In this document: piece by piece, positions 1-8,300 of the stretch
How positions within the stretch are numbered: the stretch's first letter is position 1
Layout of the letters: each line of letters begins with the position of its first letter
Source of the DNA: Aureococcus anophagefferens
Taxonomy: Eukaryota > Sar > Pelagophyceae > Pelagomonadales > Pelagomonadaceae
Direction: 5' to 3'
Length of the DNA: 40,113 bases
Assembly (NCBI RefSeq): GCF_000186865.1
Contig: NW_008705590.1
Location: 54,514 to 94,626, forward strand
Notes under the pieces: generated by a model
Database searches by the model: none
What the model saw: only the letters and a program-made list of their open reading frames with translations
Told to the model about the DNA's origin: nothing
Made by a program: the position numbers and the translations under genes

Positions 1-2
1 GT

Positions 3-800
3 TCACGCCGGCGCCGCGAGGAACGCGCGGCCGCGGCCGCGCGCGTCGAGGGCCGCCAGATCCCGGTCGAGGTCCGCGGCGCTGTGCGCCGTGAAGAGCG
101 CCGGCGCCCGCGACGCCGCGACGGCGTCGAGCGCCGCGGCCCACCCGGCCTTGAGCGAGTGGTGGCCGTAGCCCGGATTGAACAGGACGACCGCGTCCGG
201 CGCGCCGTCGCTGACGTCGTCGTCGTCGTCCGCGGGCCGCCGCAGGTCCGCGACGGTCGCGACCATGGACTTGGCCGCGGTGATCGCGAGCGACCGCGGG
301 CCGCGCCGCGCGACGACGCCGCCGGCGCCGCGCCGGTCCGGCCGCACCTCGGGGCCGACGAAGTGGAGGCGCCAGCGCCGCACGTCCGGCGCGGCGAACA
401 GCAGCTCGGCCCAGCCGGAGCTCGGCAGCGACGCCTCGCCGCGCGCGCCGACGACCGCGACCGTCGCGGTCTCGCCGAGGCCGAGCGCCGCCGCGTGCCG
501 CGCGATCGTCAGCGGGTACGTCAGCGCCTGGCTCGCGAGCGCGCGGGCCTCGGGCGCGGCGCCCACGTCCCAGCCGCGCGCCGCGAGGTAGGCGTCGAGG
601 CTCTCGAGATGGCGCGGCAGCACGGCGCTGTGCGCCGGCGGCGGCGACACGGCGCGTACGGCCGCCGCCTTGTTGGCCGTCGCCCAGGCGCGGAGGGCGG
701 CCTCGTTGGGCGCCGTGAGCACGTTTTTTACCGTGGTGAGGTGGCGAACTGCAGCGATGCCAGTTGTCGTGGCTCGCGTCGAGCAAAAACTGAGAGCCAT
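3..800 (-). CDS. MSS51 C-terminal-domain-like protein, 3' end cut by window
   Basis: The reading frame runs off the left edge, so the C-terminus is missing. I chose the Met at 800 because it is followed by a short Arg/Ser/Thr-rich, acid-free stretch (MALSFCSTRATTTG) that resembles a mitochondrial presequence; the frame is open up to 929. The body shows the pattern of the C-terminal domain of MSS51/ZMYND17-type proteins: LTIARHAAALGLGETATVAVVGA, then a tryptophan-rich segment (WAELLFAAPDVRRWRLHFVG with P-E following), then VVLFNPGYGHHSLKAGW and a late APALFTAH. In yeast, MSS51 couples COX1 translation to assembly, but that function cannot be assumed from this domain. No MYND finger is visible in this gene, although one is encoded by the divergent neighbour. 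An acidic Asp run (DDDDD) sits in the middle. The family call is moderate; the function is unknown. Confidence 0.6.
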   Translation of the reverse strand: MALSFCSTRATTTGIAAVRHLTTVKNVLTAPNEAALRAWATANKAAAVRAVSPPPAHSAVLPRHLESLDAYLAARGWDVGAAPEARALASQALTYPLTIARHAAALGLGETATVAVVGARGEASLPSSGWAELLFAAPDVRRWRLHFVGPEVRPDRRGAGGVVARRGPRSLAITAAKSMVATVADLRRPADDDDDVSDGAPDAVVLFNPGYGHHSLKAGWAAALDAVAASRAPALFTAHSAADLDRDLAALDARGRGRAFLAAPA

Positions 801-950
801 GCTTCGCGCCCCGGTTTGTGTGAGGCCAACGTTGAAGCCCACAGCTGGGGCCGAGCATGGCGCCGGGCTGCGAGGCCCCTCCCCGCGCCCGCGGCCGGAA
901 GTTCTCTCGTGCCGAACTCTCCCATGCAAATTTTTTGGTGCGTCACGTAG
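801..950. promoter_or_regulatory. Divergent intergenic region, probable shared promoter
   Basis: The 150 bp between two divergently oriented start codons must contain the 5' ends of both genes. It is less GC-rich than the flanking coding sequence and includes a T-run near 929-935. I see no clear TATA box. The promoter role is inferred from arrangement only. Confidence 0.35.
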
Positions 951-1909
951 ATGGACGCGCCGCCGAGCGGCACGCCGCGCCGCGCGCAGGTGAAGTCTTT
1001 TGTGGATCCCCGAGGGGACCTTGCGGTCGCTCAGGGTATAAGCGGCAGAGCGGACGACATGTTCGAGTTTTTAACACGTGGAGCTCAGTTTACCGATCAG
1101 CGCTTTCGTGAGGTGGCTATGGAGGGCTGTCAGCTTCTTCTGAGCAACAATCCCGAGAACGCCCCGGACCCGTCTTGCGAAATCGAGGAGTGGAGCCCGT
1201 TGGTTGCGGCGGCGGCGATCGGTCGCCGCCGCCTCGTCGAGCTTTTTCTTCGCGTGGGTGCTGAGCCCGATCAGATCGTTGGTGGACAGACCGCCCTGGG
1301 GGTCACGCTCCAGTGGCCTCACCTTCGAGAGCGGGACGGTGACTACCTCGGTGTCGCGCAGCTGCTCCTCGCCGCGGGGGCGGACCCCACAGCCTGGCTT
1401 AGCGGAAGTTACACAACCCCGCTCGAACTTGCGCGCTCGCGGGGCGATTTCCTCGAATTCGTCGAGCTCTTCGAAGCCGACCCGCGCGTCCGACGCGCCG
1501 AGCGCCGCCGTACATGCGCGTACTGCGGTGGCGTCGGCTCTGTCGCGCAGCCGCGGTTCCAGGTCTGCGGTGCCTGCGAGTTCCACAAATACTGTGCGAA
1601 CGCCGCGTCCCTTCTCTCGCTTTGCTACCGGACGCCGGATCCATCGCAGGTTCGCGCGATTGCCAAAAGGCGCATTGGCGCGGCGGGCATCGTGAAGAGT
1701 GCGAGGCCATCTGCTGGCACCACGTGCACTCCGAGGCCCGCTCGACGACCGGCGGGGACGTCGCCGCCGAAGCCACTGCCATGCACGATGCCGTCGATGC
1801 GTTCAGGTCCGGAGCCCTCACTATTGAACAATTCGCAGACGAGTTCGAGTCGGCGTGCGACAAAATGATAGCTCGTTTGCCCCCTGATGACCCACGTCGT
1901 AGTCTTTAA
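951..1909 (+). CDS. Ankyrin-repeat protein with C-terminal MYND zinc finger
   Basis: Two exons, 951-1593 and 1650-1909, give about 300 codons. The first half has ankyrin-like helices (WSPLVAAAAIGRRRLVELFL, then VAQLLLAAGADPT and TPLELARSRGD). The second half is a MYND finger: CAYC, then CGAC, then HKYC completed across the intron by SRDCQKAHWRGGH and EEC. Without splicing the finger is broken and the frame is lost, so the finger itself supports the exon join. MYND fingers bind proline-rich peptides and ankyrin repeats bind proteins, so this is probably an adaptor or protein-lysine-methylation-related factor; no enzymatic domain is visible. The Met at 1059 (MFEFLTRG) is an alternative start. 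The gene ends 24 bp before the stop of the convergent DnaJ gene. Confidence 0.75.
1594..1649 (+). other. 56 bp spliceosomal intron (GT-AG, phase 1)
   Basis: Donor GTGCGAAC and acceptor ATCGCAG. Removal joins the T of a Cys codon to GT and restores the MYND finger order Y-C-S-R-D-C-Q. The exon sequence after the acceptor (GTTCGCGC) agrees with the first 8 intron bases at 5 of 8 positions, so an old introner origin is possible but not demonstrable. Confidence 0.8.
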
Positions 1910-1933
1910 AGCGCGCGTTTCTGTTCGAAAATG

Positions 1934-3124
1934 TCAGCCGCTGAAGAAGGCGCGGAGGCGGTCGAGCGCGGCCTGCGCGGTCGTCTTCGGCTCGCCCGCG
2001 TCCGCGCGGAACGCCTCGAGGAGCTCCCGCTGCTTCGGGGAGAGGGCCTGGGGCACGGCGAGGTGGACGCGGACGATCTGGTTGCCGCGGCCCCGGCTGT
2101 TCATGACGGGCAGCCCCTTGCCCCGGAGCCGGAGCTTCGTGTCCGGCTGCGTGCCCGGCGGGATCTTGATCTCGACGATGCCGTCGAGCGTGAGCACGTC
2201 CTTCGTCGCGCCGAGCGCCGCGTCGGCGAAGTCGAGCTCGAGGTCCACGTGGACGTCGGCGCCGTCACGGTCGAAGTAGGGGTCCGGCTCGACCTCGATC
2301 TGCACGAAGAGGTCGCCGGCGGGCGCGCCCGCGTCGCCCGCGCCGCCCTTGCCCGAGAGGCGGATCTGCATGCCCGTGTCGACGCCCGGCGGCACGGCGA
2401 CGTCGACGGAGCGCCGGTCGCCGCGGCGGCCGTCGCGGCCGACGTCGTGCCACTCGATGGCCTTGCTCTCGACGCCGCGCGCCGCCTCCATGAACGACAG
2501 CCGCAGCGCGAGCTGCAGGTCCGCGCCGCGCCGCGGGCCCCGGCGCCGCCGGCCGCCGCCGCCGAAGAACTCGTTCAGCAGGTCCTCGAACTGCTCGTTG
2601 CCCGGCTGGCCGCCGAAGCCGCCGCCGCCGCCGAACGGGCCGCCCTGGCCGCCCCCGAAGCCGCGGCGGAACGACTCGAACGGGTCGCCGCCGGGCCCGC
2701 CGGGCCCGCCGCCGCCAAAGTCCTGGGCCGCGTGGCCGTACATGTCGTAGCCGCGCCGCTTCTCCGCGTCGCTCAGCACCTCGTAGGCCTCGGACGCCTC
2801 CTGGAACTTCTTCGTCGCGTCGGGATCGCCCTGGTTCGTGTCCGGGTGGTGCTTCTTCGCGAGCTGGCGGTAGGCCTTCTTCACCTCCGCGTCGCTCGCG
2901 CCCTTGCTCAGGCCCAGCACCTCGTAGTAGTCGCGCTTCGCCCGCGAGCTCAGGCCGCGCGACGTGCCGTAGCGGCAGTAGGCGCTGCTCGACGACGTCG
3001 GACCGCGGCGGTCGCTGGGCGTCGCCGGGAGGCACCGCGGCGACGCCGCCAGGGCGTAGGACCGCCGTTGCCGCGGGTGGCCGGCGCGGCGCGCGGCCGT
3101 CCGGAGGAGCGACGGGCGCAGCAT
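1934..3124 (-). CDS. DnaJ/HSP40 co-chaperone lacking the zinc finger, organelle-targeted
   Basis: This J-domain protein stimulates the ATPase of an Hsp70 partner. The chosen start at 3124 gives an Arg-rich, acid-free leader ([19 protein letters not shown]) typical of mitochondrial import; the frame is open to a Met at 3223. The J domain starts with [20 protein letters not shown] and has the HPD motif at about residues 93-95. It is followed by a long Gly/Phe-rich linker ([20 protein letters not shown]) and the C-terminal substrate-binding beta domains, including [16 protein letters not shown] and [19 protein letters not shown]. The four CxxCxGxG zinc repeats expected between the two halves of the first beta domain are absent: the chain passes straight from the [15 protein letters not shown] segment to the VPPGVDTG segment. 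It is therefore a type II-like protein with bacterial DnaJ/CbpA-style beta domains. It lies in tandem with RRP40, 124 bp downstream. Confidence 0.88.
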   Translation of the reverse strand: MLRPSLLRTAARRAGHPRQRRSYALAASPRCLPATPSDRRGPTSSSSAYCRYGTSRGLSSRAKRDYYEVLGLSKGASDAEVKKAYRQLAKKHHPDTNQGDPDATKKFQEASEAYEVLSDAEKRRGYDMYGHAAQDFGGGGPGGPGGDPFESFRRGFGGGQGGPFGGGGGFGGQPGNEQFEDLLNEFFGGGGRRRRGPRRGADLQLALRLSFMEAARGVESKAIEWHDVGRDGRRGDRRSVDVAVPPGVDTGMQIRLSGKGGAGDAGAPAGDLFVQIEVEPDPYFDRDGADVHVDLELDFADAALGATKDVLTLDGIVEIKIPPGTQPDTKLRLRGKGLPVMNSRGRGNQIVRVHLAVPQALSPKQRELLEAFRADAGEPKTTAQAALDRLRAFFSG

Positions 3125-3248
3125 CGGAGGTGGTCGAACTCGCCAGACCCCCCGCTCTCCTCGGCGCACTGCAACTCCTACTGCAAGAGCCTTGCAAGTT
3201 GCGACGTTGAACCTCGACGACAACCACCGGGGCGCCGCAAAACCGAGC

Positions 3249-3932
3249 TTAGGAGAGCCCGTGGACGAGCAGCGTCGTGCGCGCGTGCATGCCCGCGACG
3301 ATCTGGTCGACCATGGGCGCGACCTGGGCCTCGTCGAGGTGCTCCGCGTTCTCGACCGCGTTCGAGACGATGATCGTGTCGAGCGTGTTGCCCGAGCGGA
3401 TCCAGACGGCGCCGTTGTGGCCGATGGCGACCTCGTACTTCACGTGCTTGCCGAGGGCCGCGAGCACGGGCGCGTCGCGCGCGAGCAGCCGCCGCGCGAA
3501 CGCCGGCGACACGCTCGCCACCGCGCACGCGGCGCCCGCCGCGAGCTTGCCGAAGGTCGCGGCGCCCGTCATCCACTCCTTCTTGGAGCCGCGCGTCGCG
3601 CAGCAGCTGAGCTGCGCCTCGCCGCCGCGCGTCGTCCGCTCGACGCGGCAGAAGACGGCGTCGCCGATCGCGAGCTGCGGCCGATTACGCTTCGTCGCGC
3701 CGTCGAAGGCGAGGGCGCCGAGGTTGCCGGGCACGGACGCGCCGAGCAGGTCCACGCGGTAGGCCTCGGCGCCCCGGTCCTCGACGATGCCCACGACGTA
3801 GTCCTCCTCCACCGGGGCGTAGCGCTTCGGCGCGACGCCGGGCGCGTCGCTGTCGGCGCTTACGAGCGCGTTCGATTTGCGTTTTTTTACGTTCGCGAAG
3901 AGCTTCGCGAGGTCCGTGTCGTCGTCGGCCAT
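3249..3932 (-). CDS. RRP40: Exosome complex subunit RRP40 (EXOSC3)
   Basis: This is a cap subunit of the RNA exosome, which processes rRNA and degrades RNA 3' to 5'. The S1 domain begins at [15 protein letters not shown] and carries the diagnostic [19 protein letters not shown] domain follows, with [19 protein letters not shown] and the family's conserved NG-x-W core. At 227 residues it is shorter than typical orthologues of about 240-275. The N-terminal barrel domain that normally precedes S1 is replaced by about 40 mostly polar residues ([20 protein letters not shown]). The start is the first Met after upstream stops. It could be N-terminally truncated if an upstream exon exists, but the 201 bp to the divergent RPA49 start leaves little room. 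Confidence 0.9.
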   Translation of the reverse strand: MADDDTDLAKLFANVKKRKSNALVSADSDAPGVAPKRYAPVEEDYVVGIVEDRGAEAYRVDLLGASVPGNLGALAFDGATKRNRPQLAIGDAVFCRVERTTRGGEAQLSCCATRGSKKEWMTGAATFGKLAAGAACAVASVSPAFARRLLARDAPVLAALGKHVKYEVAIGHNGAVWIRSGNTLDTIIVSNAVENAEHLDEAQVAPMVDQIVAGMHARTTLLVHGLS

Positions 3933-4133
3933 GCTCTTATCGACGGCCTATGCACTGCACTCAGGCGGCATCATCGCGCCGGCGAGCATGTTGACTTTGG
4001 AGAGCCGCCGCCCTGGAGCCGCGTCGTCCCAGGACGTCCTGCGCCGGCCGCGCGCCGTCGTCGCCCGCGCCCGCCGCGCCAGCCGCGCACTCGTGAAACC
4101 CCCGCCGGCCCCCAGCCGCGCCGCCGACGAAAA
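3933..4133. promoter_or_regulatory. Divergent intergenic region between RRP40 and RPA49
   Basis: A 201 bp gap separates two start codons pointing away from each other. The RRP40-proximal part is less GC-rich (GCCTATGCACTGCACTCAGG), while the RPA49 side is a C-rich leader. Shared regulation of two RNA-metabolism genes is plausible from arrangement only. Confidence 0.35.
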
Positions 4134-5222
4134 ATGCCCAAGCACGCCAAGGTCCGGGCCGGGTCCGGGACCCACAAGCTCATGCACACGGTCCTGACCT
4201 ACGAGGGCATGGACGGCGTCGAGCTGCGCGACGAGGCCGGCGACGGCGCCCTCGTCGGCGCGACGAGCGTCATGCGCTACCGGGGCGAGGTCGCCGAGCT
4301 GCCCGGCGCCGCGCGGTGGGCGCTCGGCGTCTACGACAAGAGTAGCGGCGAGGTCACGTTCGAGGCCTGCGAGGCCTACGCCGTCGCCGCGACGCCCAAG
4401 TGCCGCGTCGAGGGCGGTGACGACGTCGCCGATCGGGACAAGTCCTGGCTCGAGCGCAACATCGCGCTCGCGGACGCCTTCGGGACGAAGAAGAAGCAGA
4501 AGCAGCTACGCGCGCGCGTCGCGAACATGGTCGACGCGGGCTCCGTCTTCGCCGGCGACGAGCTCTCGTCGACGGTCGCGGGCCTCGCCGAGGCCGCCGA
4601 GGCCGCCGCCGCCGCCGCGCCCGCGCCCGCGGCCGAGGCGCCGCGCGAGGACTACGCGGCCCTCTTCGGCGACGAGGCGGTCACCGCGGCCATCGTCAAG
4701 CAGCGCGCGTTCCGCCTCGACGTCCAGGCCGAGCAGAAGCTGAAGAGTTGGGTGCCCGCGGACTGGTCGCCCTACGTGCGCGCGCGCCTCGCGAAGCTCG
4801 GCCCCGGCGACGGCCGGCTGTCGAACCTTCTGATCCTGCTCCGCCACATGCTCCTCTTCCACGCGCTGGACGGCCACGGCACGCTCAAGCTCGCCGACAT
4901 GAAGATGTCGAAGCTCGTCCCCGAGGACGTCGCGCGCCACCTCTACGGCGCCTACGCGCAGGCCTCGGAGAACGGCGCGAGCGTCAAGTACGTCAAGACG
5001 CCCGCGCTCAAGGCCAAGCTCCTCTCCCACATCCTCCTCGCCATGCTCAAGGCCGAGGGCGGCACGGCGGACATGGACGCGGTCTCCGCGGAGCTCAAGA
5101 CGCCCGTGAAGACGCTCGCCGCGCGCTTCAAGGAGCTCGGCTGCGAGGTCAACACGAAGCGCAAGAAGGGCGCCAAGGGCCCGGCGAACACGGCGACGCT
5201 GGCGGCCTTCGCGGCGAAGTAA
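4134..5222 (+). CDS. RPA49: RNA polymerase I subunit A49 (POLR1E-like)
   Basis: A49 is a Pol I-specific subunit with TFIIF/TFIIE-like roles in initiation and elongation on rDNA. The N-terminal dimerisation-like part contains ARWALGVYDKSSGEVTFEA. The family's signature follows at about residues 100-135: SWLERNIALADAFGTKKKQK, then an RVANMVD segment. An Ala-rich linker leads to a C-terminal helical, tandem winged-helix-like region ending in a basic KRKKGAKG. The length of 362 aa is in the usual range for the family. The start ATG follows GACGAAAA; the frame is open far upstream, but that part reads as a shadow of the RRP40 antisense strand. The next gene starts 137 bp downstream on the same strand. 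Confidence 0.85.
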   Translation: MPKHAKVRAGSGTHKLMHTVLTYEGMDGVELRDEAGDGALVGATSVMRYRGEVAELPGAARWALGVYDKSSGEVTFEACEAYAVAATPKCRVEGGDDVADRDKSWLERNIALADAFGTKKKQKQLRARVANMVDAGSVFAGDELSSTVAGLAEAAEAAAAAAPAPAAEAPREDYAALFGDEAVTAAIVKQRAFRLDVQAEQKLKSWVPADWSPYVRARLAKLGPGDGRLSNLLILLRHMLLFHALDGHGTLKLADMKMSKLVPEDVARHLYGAYAQASENGASVKYVKTPALKAKLLSHILLAMLKAEGGTADMDAVSAELKTPVKTLAARFKELGCEVNTKRKKGAKGPANTATLAAFAAK

Positions 5223-5270
5223 GGTTTTAGGGGCGCTCGTCGCGTGCTGCAGTGGGATCACGTGTGGATC

Positions 5271-5285
5271 TTAATATAATAATAA
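5271..5285 (+). promoter_or_regulatory. AT-only tract upstream of the FHA/GTPase gene
   Basis: TTAATATAATAATAA is a conspicuous A/T-only stretch in an otherwise very GC-rich region, 75-90 bp upstream of the chosen ATG at 5360. It could be a TATA-like core promoter element or the 3' processing signal of the upstream RPA49 gene. Position is the only evidence. Confidence 0.3.
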
Positions 5286-5359
5286 TGTGGATCCGCGTCT
5301 CGCGGCCTTCAACTTGCCGACACCTTTACCAAAATCGTTGGGAGGCTGCTCAAATCGCA

Positions 5360-8300
5360 ATGGAGCTCCAACTCGCTCCGCAGACGCCGCACCCGCGGCC
5401 GAAGCGCGCCCTGGCGCTGCGGAGCGTCGGCGGCGTTGTCACGCCTTTGCCGGACGGCGAGGTCATGCTCGGGCGCGAGGGCGGCGGCCTGAGCCTCGGC
5501 GTCATGTCGCCGCTCGTATCGCGGCAGCAGGCCCTGCTCGTGCGCGACGGCGCCGGCGGCCTGCGCGTCATCTCGCGCGGCCGCGTCAATCCGACTTGCC
5601 TTATCCGCAGCGGCACCGTCCTGCGGCTCGCGCAGGGCGAGTCCGCCGAGGTCTCGCCCGGCGACGCGATCGTGCTGCGGGGCGACCGCGTCTTGCGCGA
5701 GGGCGCGGGCCGCCTCGTCAGCGACGACGAGGCGTTCACGCTCGTCGACGAAGAAGCCCCAGATATGGACCTGGCGGCGGCGCTCAGCGAGATCGCGCGG
5801 CTCCGGGCCGAGCTCGACGCCGCGCGCGGCGCGCCGGCGACGCCGGCGGCCGCGGAACCGACGGACGCCGAAGCGGCGCCGGCGGCCGCGCCGAGCCCCA
5901 TGGAGGAGGAGGCGACGCCGGCGGCCGCGGAACCGACGGATGCCGAGGCGGCGCCGGCGGCCGCGCTGAGCCCCATGGAAGAGGAGGCGACGCCGGCGGC
6001 CGCGGAACCGACGGACGCCGAGGCGGCGCCGGCGGCCGCGCCGAGCCCCATGGAGGAGGAGGAGGAGGTCGAGCGCCCGATGGACTCGCAGGGCACGGTG
6101 GCGGCGGCCGCCGCGCCGAGCCCCATGGAGGAGGAAATCGAGCGCCCGCTGGACTCGCAGGGCACGGTGGCGGCGGCCCCGGCGGCGGCGGAAGCGCCCC
6201 TCGCGGTCGACGCGGTCGACGCGCTGCGCCTGACGAAGGGCCTCGAGGTCGCGTCGCTGACCTACACCGAGGACGGCAAGCGCCTCGCGGTGCGCTGGCG
6301 CGGCGGCGGCGCGACGTGCGTCGAAGTCGTCGGACGCGCCTGGGCGATCCGCGACGTCGGCGCCACGAGCGACGAGGCCCGCGTCGCCCGGGCGTTGGGC
6401 CTCGCCGGCGCCTTGTCCAAGGCGTCGGCCGCGCCGCGCGCGGGCGTCGACGCCGCCGTCGCGGCGTTCCTGGACGCGGGCTCGCCGCGCGCGCCCGAGG
6501 CCGCGGAGGAGGAGGACGACGACGACTCTGTCGGCGACTTTGACGACGACCCCTGCGCCACGTCCGCGCTCGTCGCGGAGGAACTCGAATCTGAGACCGA
6601 GGACTCGCCCTATGAGGCGAGCGGCGACGAGGAGGGCGGCGACGACCAGCGGAGCTCCGCGGCGCCAAAGGCCGAGACGCGGGGGGCCAAATTCGTCAAG
6701 CGGCTCCTCGTCGGCGCGGCGACGAAACGCGCGTCCGTGTCGTCCGTGCGCTGGGACGGCGATTCCCTGAGCGGCGTCGTCTCCCGCGGCGCCAGGCAGG
6801 TCATCGTGACCTTGGAGGTCCGCGCGGCCGGCGACGCCGTCGTCCTGCGGGCGTCGTGCCGCGGCACCAAGGGCCGCGCGAGCTGGGGTGCGGGCGTCGG
6901 GCTCGCGGACTCGATCCCCGCGCTGCAGCTGCTCCGCGTCGCCGCCAAAACGCCCGACGACGTCGCTCGCGTGCAGGACGTCGCCGCGGACGCCGCCAAG
7001 CTCGCGCCCCAGGCCGTCGCCGACGTGCTCCTCCACGCCGTCGCGACGGCCGCCGCGGGGACGACGTCGGCCTACGAGTGCCTCAAGGCGGCGATCTCGA
7101 CCGCGGCGCCCGCGACCGCGTCCCTGCTCGTGGACGCGGCCGCCGTCGAGAAGCTCGCGCTACCGGCCGCGATCGCCTCGGTCGTGCGCACCGAGCAGCA
7201 ACCGAAACCCGCGCCTCCCAAGAAGGTGGTCTGCTTCAAGCTCGCGTCGCCCGTGTTCTACGACGCGGCGCGCGGCGTCGTCTTCGGGCGCGTCGTGCGG
7301 AAGCCCGGCGAGACCGGCGAGTCGTACTTGAGCAGCACCGACGTCGCCTTCGCGGCCGCACGCGACGGCGAGGGCGTGCGCCTCGACCCGACCCGGTCTT
7401 GGAGCGAAGACGACTCTGAGTGGAACCAGCCCCTCCTGACGCCGGCGGCCCTCGCGTTCTCCAAACTCGCGACGGAGGCCGTCGAAATAGACGCGCTGCG
7501 GAGCGGGCTCTTGGCTCTACCCGACGTCCGAGCCGCCGCGATTGACCTCGCTTTCTCGCCGGCGACAAGCGGTTCGGGCCTCGACAAGGCGCTACCGCGC
7601 CTCCTCGCCGAGGCGACGAGCGCGGCCGCGTCGCCTGGGTCTTCCTACGTCCGCGACCTCGACGCGGTCGTCATCGACGCGACGGCGCCCAACGACGATC
7701 CGGCGATCGTCGCGCAGGAGGAGCGCGCAGCGAAGACGGTCGCGGCGCACTTTCAGGTCGCCGAGGAGAAGTTCCACGAGAAGGAGCGGGAGGTGAAGTA
7801 CACTCGCGAGAACTGGGTCAACGGCGAGGACTGCGGCTGCGAACCAGAGCCGTACGGTCGCGGCGAGTGCCCTTGCGGTGACTGGGATTGTTATGGGGAC
7901 TGTGAAAACGAGCGAGAGATCGAATGCAATTGCGCGGTGGATGAGAATCCAATGCCCGACGCGGTCGAGTTCGTCGGTGAGCGGCTTGAGGAGACGGTTG
8001 GCGTGCTCCTGGAGCGCGCCGAATCTCTTCCGGCGAACGTGCGCGAGGCGCTGCTCGTGGGCGTCGCGGGCGGCCTGGTCGAGGCTCACGTCCGATATCG
8101 GCGCACGAAGATCATCAAACCGGCCGGTAAGCCCGTCAAGGTCGGTCCTGGGACCTGGACCTGCCCCAGGGCCGTCACGGACCAGTCCCCAATCGCGCGT
8201 GCGCTCGACGATGAGACCGACATTCGGCTCAACGAATTGACCGATCGGGCCGCGGAGCTGGCCAAGGCGGGTCGGCCAAGCCTCTTCGCGAAACTCTTGC

